Source of the DNA: Oscillospiraceae bacterium
Lineage (GTDB): Bacteria; Bacillota_A; Clostridia; Oscillospirales; Oscillospiraceae
Length of the DNA stretch: 64,000 bases
Direction of reading: 5' to 3'
NCBI GenBank assembly: GCA_017456105.1
Contig: JAFTKA010000003.1
Coordinates: 1 to 64,000, forward strand
The notes beneath the pieces were generated by a model. It was not told the DNA's origin. It was given only the letters and a program-made list of their open reading frames with translations, and ran no database searches. Of this stretch, positions 15,576 to 23,609 are shown piece by piece; positions within the stretch are counted from its first letter, which is position 1, and every line of letters begins with the position of its first letter. The position numbers and the translations under genes were made by a program.

Positions 15576-16520
15576 TTATCTCAGGGCCCAGGTCAGATAA
15601 CCGCAGGCTGCGGCCACCGACACATTTCCCTGTACATATTCAATCGTCTTTTGCAGAGCCGAGATCCCATTCATCAGCTCCTGGGGACTGCGGACCATGG
15701 CCAGCTGCCGGGACAGGGGCGATACCGCCTGTACACCGCTTCTGCAGACCAGTGCATTCTGCAACAAATCCTTCCAGCTTTCCAGCACCGGCAGGATCTG
15801 ATCCCGCTTCCATTTTTCCATACCTGCCAAAAGCTTTGTCAGCTCCCAGCTGTCCTTTTGCACGAGGCTCTTAACAAACACTTCCGTCTTCTCGTCGGAC
15901 ACGCCCTCCTGAAGCAGGGTTATGGCCTGTCCCAGATAGCCGCCGCTGCGGTCCATCACCGCCAAAATGCTGTCGGGATCGGCTGCCGGGAAACGGCGGG
16001 ACAATTCCTTTTGCAAAAGCTCCTTGCTTAGGGCGTTGAGCTTTAATTCCGTACACCGGGAACGGACTGTGGGAAGCAGGGTCTGGGGGTTGTCCGCCAG
16101 CAGGATAAACACGCCGTAGGCGGGGGGCTCTTCCAAAACCTTCAAAAGTGCATTCTGGCCCTCAATGCCCATTGATTGCGGGAACAGGTAGATTTTATGA
16201 CTGCCCTCGTTGGGCCGGATATACATATCCTCCCGGGCGTCCCGGACGAGCTTGACCGCCACATTCTTATGCTCCGGGTCGTCCACCGTAATATAGTCCG
16301 GGTGGGTGCCGGCCATAACCTTCCGACAGGCGGCACAGCTTCCGCAGGGAGCGTTCTCCCCCTGACACAGGATCGCCGCCGCCAAAAGCCGGGCCAAGGT
16401 GTGTTTTCCCGAGCCTTCCGGGCCGGAAATCAGGTAAAAATGGGAAAAACGACCACGTCCCACGCTGACGCGTAGGTTTTCTTTCAGCCGTTCATTGCCT
16501 AACAGGCTTTCAAATCCCAT
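15576..16520 (-). CDS. holB: DNA polymerase III delta-prime subunit
   Basis: A clamp-loader subunit that loads the DnaN ring onto DNA. This 314-residue AAA+ protein has a P-loop variant GPEGSGKHT near residue 35, and a zinc module CQGENAPCGSCAACRK with four cysteines. It then has SHKIYLFPQ, a LLKVLEEPP helix and a sensor-type VRSRC motif (arginine-finger SRC). The start at 16520 is chosen for the GGAGG 5 nt upstream; four further in-frame codons exist. It is followed by ricT, as in B. subtilis. The promoter was not identified; repeat B copy 2 lies 43 nt upstream. Confidence 0.92.
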   Translation of the reverse strand: MGFESLLGNERLKENLRVSVGRGRFSHFYLISGPEGSGKHTLARLLAAAILCQGENAPCGSCAACRKVMAGTHPDYITVDDPEHKNVAVKLVRDAREDMYIRPNEGSHKIYLFPQSMGIEGQNALLKVLEEPPAYGVFILLADNPQTLLPTVRSRCTELKLNALSKELLQKELSRRFPAADPDSILAVMDRSGGYLGQAITLLQEGVSDEKTEVFVKSLVQKDSWELTKLLAGMEKWKRDQILPVLESWKDLLQNALVCRSGVQAVSPLSRQLAMVRSPQELMNGISALQKTIEYVQGNVSVAAACGYLTWALR

Positions 16521-16563
16521 GGTTACCTCCAAATTGATATGATCACTCTTTCGTTGCGTATTC

Positions 16564-16613
16564 GTAGGGAAAGCATATATGCCTTCCGCGGAACGGATAT
16601 ATCCGTTCCCTAC
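16564..16613. repeat. Double-hairpin repeat B, copy 2
   Basis: A 50 bp copy of the double hairpin, differing from the copies at 22870 and 35638 by two compensating bases in the first stem, so pairing is kept. It sits between the pyrophosphatase gene and holB. Confidence 0.9.
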
Positions 16614-16641
16614 ACACGATTGAGCAGCAGTGCTCCTTCAC

Positions 16642-18252
16642 TTAGCCCCACAGTGCGGAAAGCATAGGTATCACCTGCTTTTTCCGGCTCATAATGCCGG
16701 GCAGGAACACCGTGTTATCCTTAGGCGACAGACCAAAGGCCTGCTGGATCGTGTCCGTATCTCCCAAATACACCAGCTGGGTGCCTTCCTTCAGCACGTC
16801 GGTCAGCATCAAAATGACCATCGAGAAGCCCTTTTCCTTCCGGGTCTTCTCCATAAGAGCCAAAAATTCCTCTTTCCGCTCCAGCATCTTGGGGCTGTCC
16901 ACGCAGGTGATCTGTGCCACCGCCAGGTCGTGGCCTGCGATATGGAACTCCTTATAATCGGAGAACAGCAGATCCTCTGCCGAGCGGTTACCCATAGATG
17001 CCGAGAAAATGGTCTTACCCAGCTCCTCCAGGGAGATGTTTGCGATTCTTGCCATACGCTCAGCCGTCCGCACGTCCCGCTCGGTGCAGGTGGGGGACTT
17101 GAACATAACCGTATCGGACAAAATCGCCGCTGCCATCATTCCTGCCATCTTTGCGGTGGGCATCAGGCCCTTGTCCTGGAACATGCTGGCGATGATGGTA
17201 TTGGTAGAGCCCACCGGCTCGTTGCGTACATAAATGGGATTGGTGGTCTGAATGTCCGCCAAGCGGTGGTGGTCGATGATCTCCAGGATCTCCGCCTCCT
17301 CCAGACCGGGTACGGACTGGGAAGCCTCATTGTGATCCACCAGCACCACCCGTTTTCTCCGGGGTCGCAGCAGATGATACCGGGTCAGTACGCCGACCAC
17401 CTTCTCCTGTGCGTCCAAAATGGGATAGCAATGCTCTCTGAATTTCAGAACCTGCTCCCGGACCTCGTCCACCCGGTCCTCCAGATGGAAGCACACCAGC
17501 TCCTCCGTTTTGCAGATCCTTCCGATGGGTGCGGACTGGAAGATCAGACGGCTGGCTCTGTGGGCATCAAAGGGGGTAGAAATAATGCAGGTTTTGGTGG
17601 GGAAGTTCCGCAGCTCCTCGGAAAGCTCCGCCTGACACAGCACCAGGCAGTTTACATTTTTCTCCAATGCTTTTTGGATCATATCCGGCTGGTGGCCGCA
17701 AAGCACGATGGTCTGCTCATTCTGGAAGAGCATATCCCTGCTCTGGGGCAGAGCGATCACCACTTCACCGGCTACGGTGTCGGTATTCTCACCGGCGGCG
17801 TTCAGCACCTTGCCCTCCAGCACCGACAAAACGTTAAACAGGGGAACAGCCTCCAAGGTAGAGGACTCCACCTGCTCCATATTGTAGCTTGCCACGTTTT
17901 CCCGGGACAGCATGCCGTAAAGGGTACCGTCTTCCTTGGCAACGGGCAGTGCGGAGATGTTCTTATGTTCCTGTAAAATATTCCACGCCCGGCCCACGGT
18001 TACCGCAGGACTCAGCACAGGGGGGGTGTCAAAGTCCAGGTCCCGGATCTGGGTATGCATGCTGGTGATCCGCTTGGGGGGCTGAAAGCCGAACAGATCT
18101 AGAACGGTCTGGGTCTCATCGGACACGTGGCCCAAACAGGCCGGCTCATACTCCCGGTCGCCCAGGGCGTTCCGCAGGGCCGCATAGGCCATGGCCGCCA
18201 CAATGGAATCGGTATCCGGATTTCGGTGTCCTGTTACATAAATAGGATCCAT
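16642..18252 (-). CDS. CBS- and DRTGG-containing manganese-dependent inorganic pyrophosphatase
   Basis: Hydrolyses pyrophosphate to two phosphates; family II (DHH) enzyme with nucleotide-regulated insert. The N-terminal DHH half has GHRNPDTDS (Mn ligands). A CBS motif follows (about 65-120), then a DRTGG domain (about 170-235) and a second CBS (about 240-300). The DHH motif is EIIDHHRL near 334, preceded by VLVDHN. The DHHA2 domain closes the 536-residue protein. Relatives with this layout are inhibited by AMP/ADP and activated by diadenosine polyphosphates. The ATG at 18252 (MDPIYVTGHRN) is preferred because GGAG lies 6 nt upstream; the frame runs 15 codons further and would overlap the asparaginase gene. 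It lies 10 nt after that gene. Confidence 0.92.
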   Translation of the reverse strand: MDPIYVTGHRNPDTDSIVAAMAYAALRNALGDREYEPACLGHVSDETQTVLDLFGFQPPKRITSMHTQIRDLDFDTPPVLSPAVTVGRAWNILQEHKNISALPVAKEDGTLYGMLSRENVASYNMEQVESSTLEAVPLFNVLSVLEGKVLNAAGENTDTVAGEVVIALPQSRDMLFQNEQTIVLCGHQPDMIQKALEKNVNCLVLCQAELSEELRNFPTKTCIISTPFDAHRASRLIFQSAPIGRICKTEELVCFHLEDRVDEVREQVLKFREHCYPILDAQEKVVGVLTRYHLLRPRRKRVVLVDHNEASQSVPGLEEAEILEIIDHHRLADIQTTNPIYVRNEPVGSTNTIIASMFQDKGLMPTAKMAGMMAAAILSDTVMFKSPTCTERDVRTAERMARIANISLEELGKTIFSASMGNRSAEDLLFSDYKEFHIAGHDLAVAQITCVDSPKMLERKEEFLALMEKTRKEKGFSMVILMLTDVLKEGTQLVYLGDTDTIQQAFGLSPKDNTVFLPGIMSRKKQVIPMLSALWG

Positions 18253-18262
18253 AATACTCTCC

Positions 18263-19252
18263 TTATACAGTAATTTCTCCCACAAGATTGGTTTCAAAAA
18301 GCTTTGCTATTTCTGCTTGCTTCATGCCCTGACCCAACGCCCACATGAGCTTGGTCATAGCCGCCTCCGAGGTCATATCCCGACCCTGGATCACGCCCAT
18401 TTCCAGCAGGCGTGTGCCCACCTGATAGACCTGCAGGTTGGCACTGTCGTAAAGGCACTGGGTGGTAACCACCACGCTGACGCCCTGCTCCACCGCCCGG
18501 CGGATTCCCGCAAGGCCACGGTTCAGAATATTGATGCCCCCAAGGCCAAAGGCCTCGATCACGATGCCCCTATAGCCCATATTCACCAGCATATCGAACA
18601 CTTCGCCGGACAGCCCGGGGGTCAGCTTCAGTAAAAATACGTTTTTGCTTAAGTTGTCTAAAAGCTTTGCCTCTTCTCTGGGCTGAGGGAGCAGGCTTCT
18701 GTCTGCCACCAAGCCCCGGCCGCCTACCCGGGCAACATACCGGGCGTTGATGCTCTCAAAGGCGGAAAAATCCATGGCCCGGACCTTCACCGCCCGGCAG
18801 CCCAGCATCACCTTCCGGTCAAAGGCCACAAACACGCCGGCAATTCCGGAGGCCGCCATAGCAAAGGCGGTGCGGAGATTATCCGGTCCGTCGGAAAGGG
18901 GATCTTTTAGGGGAAGCTGCGAGCCGGTAAACACCACCGGCAAATTGATCCCCGGCAGCATAAAGGTTACCGCAGAGGCCGTATAGGCCATGGTGTCCGT
19001 GCCGTGGGAGACCACGATGCCGTCAAAGACATTTCTGTTTTCAAAAATACGACGGGCGATGCTCTGCCATTCCTCCGGACGAATATTGGAGGAGTCCAGA
19101 CACATCACGTCCTCCACCTGAATATCATAGTATTCCCGCAAAAGGCCGATCTCCCGCTCCATTACCTGGGAGGATTGGGGTTCTAAGCCGTCCTGACCGG
19201 GTCGGCTGGCGATGGTTCCGCCGGTAGTCAACAAAAGAATCTGTTTTTTCAT
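18263..19252 (-). CDS. ansA: L-asparaginase, type I (cytosolic)
   Basis: Converts L-asparagine to aspartate and ammonia. The 329-residue protein has the first catalytic threonine in LLTTGGTIAS and the second in VVSHGTDTMAY near residue 90. The allosteric/C-terminal domain has YRGIVIEAFGLGG and VVTTQCLYDS. No signal peptide is present, consistent with the cytosolic type. It is the first gene of a two-gene operon with the pyrophosphatase, and a promoter lies at 19281-19309. Confidence 0.93.
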   Translation of the reverse strand: MKKQILLLTTGGTIASRPGQDGLEPQSSQVMEREIGLLREYYDIQVEDVMCLDSSNIRPEEWQSIARRIFENRNVFDGIVVSHGTDTMAYTASAVTFMLPGINLPVVFTGSQLPLKDPLSDGPDNLRTAFAMAASGIAGVFVAFDRKVMLGCRAVKVRAMDFSAFESINARYVARVGGRGLVADRSLLPQPREEAKLLDNLSKNVFLLKLTPGLSGEVFDMLVNMGYRGIVIEAFGLGGINILNRGLAGIRRAVEQGVSVVVTTQCLYDSANLQVYQVGTRLLEMGVIQGRDMTSEAAMTKLMWALGQGMKQAEIAKLFETNLVGEITV

Positions 19253-19280
19253 ATACTACCCCTTATAATATATCCACTAT

Positions 19281-19309
19281 ATTATATCTTTTCCCAAAGG
19301 AAATAGCAA
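19281..19309 (-). promoter_or_regulatory. Predicted promoter of the asparaginase-pyrophosphatase operon
   Basis: The minus strand has TTGCTA, a 17 nt spacer and a perfect TATAAT about 30 nt before the asparaginase start codon. Confidence 0.6.
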
Positions 19310-19311
19310 GA

Positions 19312-19393
19312 GGAATCTTCGCACTGAGAAACTGCTTTACAGTAACGATTGTGCGTAGATTCTTCGACTCGCTACGCTCGCTCAGAATGACGC
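19312..19393. repeat. Interspersed repeat E, copy 1 (partial)
   Basis: This stretch between ansA and the carboxypeptidase ends in TTCGACTCGCTACGCTCGC and CTCAGAATGACGC. The same ending appears in the longer copy at 48446-48560. The left inverted end (GCGTCATTC) is missing here. Confidence 0.7.
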
Positions 19394-19454
19394 TATGTAA
19401 TATTCTTCGGACGAGCATCATATGTTGGGGTAGATAACCGTAGGAGGGATCAGT

Positions 19455-20600
19455 ATGAAACGAGTGTTGTGCCTGGCGGTGGCGGTTTTGGTGGCCATTG
19501 GGTGTCTGCCGATGCGTGTCCACGCAGTGGAAATGGATATTCCTGCCAAGGGCGTTATGCTGATGGACGTCAATACCGGCACCGTCCTTTATGAGCAAAA
19601 CGCCCACGAGGCTCTGCCCATTGCCAGCGTTACCAAGGTGATGACCATGCTTCTGATTATGGAGGCCATTGATGGCGGCAAGATCCGCTGGGAGGACACC
19701 GTTACCGCCTCCGAGGCCGCCGCCGCCAAGGGCGGCAGTCAGATCTTTCTGAAGGCCGGGGAGACTATGTCTGTTGCGGATATGGTCAAATCCATCGCCG
19801 TGTCCTCGGCAAACGACTGTGCCTGTGCCATGGCAGAGCATCTTGCCGGCAGTGAGACCGCCTTTGTGGAGCTGATGAACAAGCGGGCCGGGGAACTGGG
19901 TATGGCTGACACCAAATTTGTCAACTGTACCGGCCTTGACGATGCTGCCGAGGCCGCAGAACACAAATCCTCCGCCCACGATGTGGCTCTGATGTCCAGA
20001 GAACTCTTAAAATACCACCCAGATATCACAAAATACACCACCATTTGGATGGATACCGTCCGGGACGGAGCTTTTGGTCTTTCCAACACCAACAAGCTGG
20101 TGCGGTTTTATAACGGGGCAACGGGGCTGAAAACCGGCTTCACCCGCTCTGCCGGGTACTGTCTGTCGGCCTCGGCCAAACGGGAAGATTTGGAGCTTGT
20201 GGCAGTGGTGCTGGGCTGTGAGACCTCACAGGAGCGGTTTGCCGCCTGCAAATCCCTGCTGGATTACGGCTTTGCCAATTTCTGCATCGTAACGCCCACC
20301 GCCCAGGAGCAGAGCGTGCCTGTAAAGCTGGGAACGGTGGACTCCGTGGTTGCCGTGCCTGCCAATACCGACGGTGTCCTTTTGGATAAATCTCAACAGT
20401 CCCTTGCCTCCTGCCGGGTGGAACTGGAGGAGAGCGTTTCCGCCCCGGTAGCACAAGGGCAGCGGCTGGGTACGCTTTATTTACAGGCAGGGGAGCAGGT
20501 CATCGCCCAGATCCCCATGCTGGCAAAAGAGGCCGTACCCAAGCTGACTTGGAGTCAGATCTTCCTGCGGCTCATAAAGCAATTGGCTATGAAGGGTTAA
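19455..20600 (+). CDS. D-alanyl-D-alanine carboxypeptidase (PBP5/DacF type)
   Basis: A low-molecular-weight penicillin-binding protein that trims the terminal D-Ala from peptidoglycan stem peptides outside the membrane. It is 381 aa with a signal peptide cleaved near residue 24 (VHA-VEM). The catalytic SxxK is S58-V-T-K61, SxN is S118-A-N120, and KTG is in GLKTGFT near residue 220. The C-terminal all-beta PBP5 domain and a short basic amphipathic end (LIKQLAMKG) would anchor it to the membrane. The start is an ATG 8 nt after GGAGG. It stands alone, followed directly by repeat A copy 2. It may be vegetative or sporulation-specific; sequence does not decide. Confidence 0.93.
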   Translation: MKRVLCLAVAVLVAIGCLPMRVHAVEMDIPAKGVMLMDVNTGTVLYEQNAHEALPIASVTKVMTMLLIMEAIDGGKIRWEDTVTASEAAAAKGGSQIFLKAGETMSVADMVKSIAVSSANDCACAMAEHLAGSETAFVELMNKRAGELGMADTKFVNCTGLDDAAEAAEHKSSAHDVALMSRELLKYHPDITKYTTIWMDTVRDGAFGLSNTNKLVRFYNGATGLKTGFTRSAGYCLSASAKREDLELVAVVLGCETSQERFAACKSLLDYGFANFCIVTPTAQEQSVPVKLGTVDSVVAVPANTDGVLLDKSQQSLASCRVELEESVSAPVAQGQRLGTLYLQAGEQVIAQIPMLAKEAVPKLTWSQIFLRLIKQLAMKG

Positions 20601-20601
20601 C

Positions 20602-20736
20602 GCCTTCTCCTTGAGGAGAAGGTGGCAAAAATCTTTGATTTTTGACGAATGAGGTGGGGCTTTTATAACGCCATCACATGTGATGGCTACACCTCATCAG
20701 TCAGCTTCGCTGACAGCTTCCCCTCAAGGGGAAGCC
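20602..20736. repeat. Interspersed multi-hairpin repeat A, copy 2
   Basis: A 135 bp copy beginning 2 nt after the carboxypeptidase stop. The central stem differs from copy 1 but stays paired (GCCATCAC / GTGATGGC), which points to selection for structure. The outer hairpins are the same as in the copies at 2096 and 52890. Confidence 0.92.
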
Positions 20737-20784
20737 TTGCCCGGTTGACTTTTTCTCCTGGGCGTGGTATGCTTATGGCGACAA

Positions 20785-21069
20785 TTGAACACCGAGCTGT
20801 GGCAGGTTTGGCGTATGGCCAAAGCTGCTTAACAAGATAACCGGGTGTGATCCCCGGACGGTACCGCCGCTGTAAATGCCCGGTATGCACTTAGAACGAA
20901 AGTTGGTCACTGGAATATTTCCGGGAAGGCTGTGCATACCCCAGGACCCCGCCTGAGGGCATGAGTCAGAAGACCTACAGATCGGATTTTCACAGTCTTT
21001 GCGTGATACGAAGGCTGATTTGTCACGGAAAACCGGCCGTGGCACCGTTTTTCGGTGCCACGGTACATT
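20785..21069 (+). ncRNA. Cobalamin riboswitch with intrinsic terminator
   Basis: The aptamer core is recognisable: GTGTGATCCCCGGACGG, then ACCGCCGCTGTAAATG, then CACTGGAA and GGGAAGGC, and the B12 box in GAGTCAGAAGACCTAC (about 20960-20977). Downstream, CCGTGGCACCG (21037-21047) and CGGTGCCACGG (21053-21063) form an 11 bp terminator stem followed by TACATTTTTT. CACGG at about 21024 could pair with CCGTG of the terminator arm as an antiterminator. It should reduce expression of the following DUF4430 gene when B12 is plentiful. Boundaries are approximate. Confidence 0.9.
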
Positions 21070-21093
21070 TTTTGCGTAACGGAGGCAAATGTA

Positions 21094-21471
21094 ATGAAAA
21101 AATTTCTTGTAATCGTCGCTTTGGTTTTGGCACTGACCACTGTTTTCTGTGCCTGCTCCCAGGCCAAGCCCACCGAGGGTGAAAAGAGCTTCACCGTAAC
21201 CGTCGTCCACGCCGACGGCTCCAGCAAGGACTTCTCCTACAAGACCACAGAGCTGTACGTGGGTACCGTGCTGCAGGCTGAGGGCCTCATTGAGGGCGAA
21301 GAGGGAGAGTTCGGCCTGTATATCCATGCGGTAGACGGTGAGCAGGCCATCTATGAGGAAGACGGCGCTTACTGGGCTTTCTACGTGAACGGTGAGTATG
21401 CCGCTCAGGGTATCGACCTGACACCCATTGAAGACGGCACGACCTATTCCCTGGAATATACCGTAGGATAA
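21094..21471 (+). CDS. DUF4430-domain lipoprotein under a cobalamin riboswitch
   Basis: A 125-residue secreted lipoprotein. The signal peptide ends in a lipobox-like TVFCAC, so lipidation at one of the two cysteines near 20-22 is expected. The rest is one DUF4430 domain with the typical HAVDGEQAIYEEDGAYWAFYVNGEYAAQG segment. DUF4430 resembles the C-terminal beta domain of vertebrate transcobalamin and intrinsic factor. Together with the B12 riboswitch just upstream this suggests surface capture of corrinoids. No transporter or other B12 gene is adjacent. The start at 21094 has GGAGG 8 nt upstream; a longer frame would run into the terminator hairpin. Confidence 0.85.
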   Translation: MKKFLVIVALVLALTTVFCACSQAKPTEGEKSFTVTVVHADGSSKDFSYKTTELYVGTVLQAEGLIEGEEGEFGLYIHAVDGEQAIYEEDGAYWAFYVNGEYAAQGIDLTPIEDGTTYSLEYTVG

Positions 21472-21476
21472 AATGA

Positions 21477-21508
21477 ACGCAGGCAGTACGGGGACTGCCT
21501 GCGTTTTT
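21477..21508 (+). terminator. Terminator after the DUF4430 gene
   Basis: ACGCAGGCAGT and ACTGCCTGCGT form an 11 bp stem with a 6 nt loop, followed by a T-run. Confidence 0.9.
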
Positions 21509-21519
21509 GTATGTTTTCC

Positions 21520-21594
21520 GCAAGAACGATACCGAGCAAAAAGAATAGCGTATAAATAGGCACTTTGCACGTAGTGTCAGCGGCGACTCGCCGC
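21520..21594. repeat. Interspersed repeat D, copy 1
   Basis: About 75 bp sharing GATACCGAGCAAAAAG-like, TTTGCACGTAGTGTC and a GCGGC/GCCGC hairpin end with a diverged copy at 59151-59224. A fragment of the hairpin end is at 48573-48597. Confidence 0.7.
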
Positions 21595-21596
21595 AA

Positions 21597-21631
21597 AAAG
21601 ACCGCCTTCAGAAGAAGGCGGTCTTTTTTAT
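21597..21631. terminator. Terminator of the rpsF-ssb-rpsR operon
   Basis: AAAAAGACCGCCTTC and GAAGGCGGTCTTTTT form a long stem with a short loop, placed directly after rpsR. A- and T-runs on both sides make it usable in either direction. Confidence 0.88.
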
Positions 21632-21634
21632 CAA

Positions 21635-21871
21635 TTAGTCAGCCACGTAGGGCAGCAGAGCGATCTGACGGGCACGCTTGATAGCGGTGGTCAGGGCTCT
21701 CTGGTGAGCTGCACAAGTACCGGTGGTACGGCGGGGCAGGATCTTGCCACGCTCGGACAGGTAACGACGCAGCTTTGCGGTATCCTTGTAGTCGATAGCC
21801 GTCATCTTGTCAACGCAGAAGGAACATACCTTCTTACGCTTACGGGGACGGGCAACAGTCTGTTCAGCCAT
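21635..21871 (-). CDS. rpsR: 30S ribosomal protein S18
   Basis: Primary binding partner of S6 on the 30S platform. It is 78 aa with the standard core ([22 protein letters not shown] and [21 protein letters not shown]). It keeps a CSFC pair and a CAAH pair, the zinc-binding form of S18, which many bacteria have lost. It is the last gene of the rpsF-ssb-rpsR operon, 42 nt after ssb. Confidence 0.98.
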   Translation of the reverse strand: MAEQTVARPRKRKKVCSFCVDKMTAIDYKDTAKLRRYLSERGKILPRRTTGTCAAHQRALTTAIKRARQIALLPYVAD

Positions 21872-21913
21872 GGATTTTACCTCCTTTGTAAGAGTTGTGA
21901 AAAAGTTCAGTTT

Positions 21914-22363
21914 TTAGAAGGGCAGCTGTGCGTCATCATCGTCAAGCATTGCAAAATCGGAAGCAGGAGCAGCGGGTGCTGCGTAGCTGCCGTAATTGCC
22001 TGCTGCAGGAGCGGCATAGGTGTTGCCACCGTCGCCATCTCTCTTGCTGTCGCCAAAGTAGACATTGTCTGCAATGACCTCAGCGGTACGACGCTTGTTG
22101 CCATCTTTATCGGTCCAGTTTCTGATCTGGAGCCGGCCGGCTACCACCGCCATGCGGCCCTTGGTGAAATACTTGGAGACGAACTCTCCGGTCTGACGCC
22201 AAGCGACACAGTCGATGAAGTCGGTCTCCCGCTCGGAACCGTCCTTGGGGGAGAAATCACGGTCCACCGCTACGGTGAAAGACGTAACTGCCACGCCGCT
22301 GCCGGTGCGACGGAGCTCCGGGTCTCGGGTCAGGCGACCCATGATAACAATGTGGTTCAGCAT
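21914..22363 (-). CDS. ssb: Single-stranded DNA-binding protein
   Basis: Coats single-stranded DNA during replication, recombination and repair. The 149-residue protein has the OB fold (NHIVIMGRLTRDPELR at the start, FIDCVAWRQTGEF in the middle). A flexible Gly/Ala/Pro-rich linker follows, then the acidic tip DDDDAQLPF that recruits partner proteins such as RecG, encoded at 45.9 kb. It sits between rpsF and rpsR, the classic Firmicutes order. Confidence 0.98.
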   Translation of the reverse strand: MLNHIVIMGRLTRDPELRRTGSGVAVTSFTVAVDRDFSPKDGSERETDFIDCVAWRQTGEFVSKYFTKGRMAVVAGRLQIRNWTDKDGNKRRTAEVIADNVYFGDSKRDGDGGNTYAAPAAGNYGSYAAPAAPASDFAMLDDDDAQLPF

Positions 22364-22375
22364 AGGATTTCCTCC

Positions 22376-22672
22376 TTACTCTTCCACTGCGGTGGTCAGG
22401 CAACGCAGGATACCGTCAGTGATCTTCATCACACGCTCCAGCTCTGCCGGGAACTCGGGCTTAACTTCCATGTTCATCAGAACATAGTAGCCCTCGTTCA
22501 GGTCGTTGATGGGATAGGCCAGACGACGCTTGCCCCACTCGTCCACGTTGGACAGGGTACCCTCCGCCTCCACCATTGCCTTGAACTTTTCCACAAGTGC
22601 GGCGATGCCCTCTTCGCCCTGAGCAGGGTCGACGATGTAGAGCACCTCGTACTTACCGGTGATCTTAGCCAT
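22376..22672 (-). CDS. rpsF: 30S ribosomal protein S6
   Basis: A 98-residue 30S platform protein that pairs with S18. KYEVLYIVDP at the start and KRRLAYPINDLNEGYYVLMNM are the standard S6 blocks. The ATG at 22672 follows GGAGG by 8-9 nt; the longer open frame begins in the untranslated leader. It is first in the operon with ssb and rpsR under a perfect-consensus promoter (22751-22779). The leader of about 75 nt has strong inverted repeats and could carry the S6:S18 autoregulatory element known in other bacteria. Confidence 0.97.
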   Translation of the reverse strand: MAKITGKYEVLYIVDPAQGEEGIAALVEKFKAMVEAEGTLSNVDEWGKRRLAYPINDLNEGYYVLMNMEVKPEFPAELERVMKITDGILRCLTTAVEE

Positions 22673-22750
22673 GTTGTTTGCACCTCCTTTTGGACTTTTG
22701 GCCCACGATCGCGTCGTGAGCAAGGATTACCTACACACGTAGGCCAGCGT

Positions 22751-22779
22751 ATTATATCCCACTTTTCAGGGGTTGTCAA
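22751..22779 (-). promoter_or_regulatory. Consensus sigma-A promoter of rpsF-ssb-rpsR
   Basis: The minus strand has TTGACA, a 17 nt spacer and TATAAT: a perfect match to consensus at both hexamers and the ideal spacing, as expected for a ribosomal protein operon. Confidence 0.92.
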
Positions 22780-22869
22780 GGATTTTTCCCGGAATAATCT
22801 GCCTTTTTCAGGGAAAAACTGGCTAAAAGGCCATTTCTATTGTTCGGGTTATGCCATCATGGAGGCTTC

Positions 22870-22919
22870 GTAGGGAATGCATATATGCATTCCGCGGAAC
22901 GGATATATCCGTTCCCTAC
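22870..22919. repeat. Double-hairpin repeat B, copy 3
   Basis: A 50 bp element: one stem GGAATGCATA/TATGCATTCC, a GCGG joint, then GGAACGGATA/TATCCGTTCC, all between GTAGG and CCTAC. It is identical to the copy at 35638 and the exact reverse complement of the copy at 25220. It lies just upstream of the DUF421 gene. Confidence 0.95.
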
Positions 22920-22936
22920 ATTTAAGGGGTGATGTT

Positions 22937-23608
22937 TTGATTCTTTCCTATTTTCGCACGATTCTTTTGTATCTTGTGCTGATCGCGGTGATCCGGCTCA
23001 TGGGCAAGCGGCAGATCGGACAGATGGAGCCCAGCGAATTTGTGGTTACCATGCTGGTGGCGAACCTGGCCTCCATTCCCATGCAGGACGGGGGAATCCC
23101 GCTGTTTTCCGGTGTTGTCCCCATCATTACTGTGCTGGGTGTGGAATTGGTGCTGTCAGCTCTGTCCCTGCGAAGCCTGAAGCTTCGCAGGCTTCTTTGC
23201 GGCAAGCCGGTGATTTTGATCGAAAACGGCAATATTTTGCAGAAAAACCTCAGAAAGACCCGGGTAACTCTGGACGAGCTGACCGGCCATCTGCGTGAAA
23301 AAGACGTACTGGACCTGCGGGCGGTCCAGTACGCCATCTTGGAGACCAACGGCAATCTTTCGGTTTTTCCCTATCCCAAGGAGAAGCCCGCCAGTGCCAA
23401 GGACGCGGGGATCCCCGCAAGGGCTCAGCAGCTGCCCATAACCATCATTTCCGACGGGCAGCTATTGACGGATAATCTCGCCCTTGCCAGGAAGGATACC
23501 CTGTGGGTGCAGCGGGTCTTAAAAGAAAAGCAGGCCACCGTGGCCGACACCTGGCTTCTAACGGTGGATAAGGCGGATCATATCCTGTTTTACCGCAAGG
23601 AGCTTTGA
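22937..23608 (+). CDS. DUF421/YetF-family membrane protein
   Basis: A 223-residue protein with three N-terminal membrane segments (about residues 5-22, 37-55, 62-80) and a cytosolic domain of two alpha/beta units. Diagnostic blocks are RLMGKRQIGQMEPSEFVVTML and RVTLDELTGHLREKDVLDL. B. subtilis relatives (YetF, YdfS) affect spore germination and coat traits, but the biochemical role is unknown. The start is TTG at 22937, with AGGGGTGAT upstream; the frame continues through repeat B, whose translated codons are not conserved. The next gene, DUF4363, follows after one base, a pairing common in Clostridia. Confidence 0.85.
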   Translation: MILSYFRTILLYLVLIAVIRLMGKRQIGQMEPSEFVVTMLVANLASIPMQDGGIPLFSGVVPIITVLGVELVLSALSLRSLKLRRLLCGKPVILIENGNILQKNLRKTRVTLDELTGHLREKDVLDLRAVQYAILETNGNLSVFPYPKEKPASAKDAGIPARAQQLPITIISDGQLLTDNLALARKDTLWVQRVLKEKQATVADTWLLTVDKADHILFYRKEL

Positions 23609-23609
23609 T

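Noticed and set aside
14393..15874. A 493-codon plus-strand frame across ricT and the end of holB
   Set aside because: It spans two real genes on the other strand, is leucine/phenylalanine rich with no domain, and lacks a ribosome binding site.
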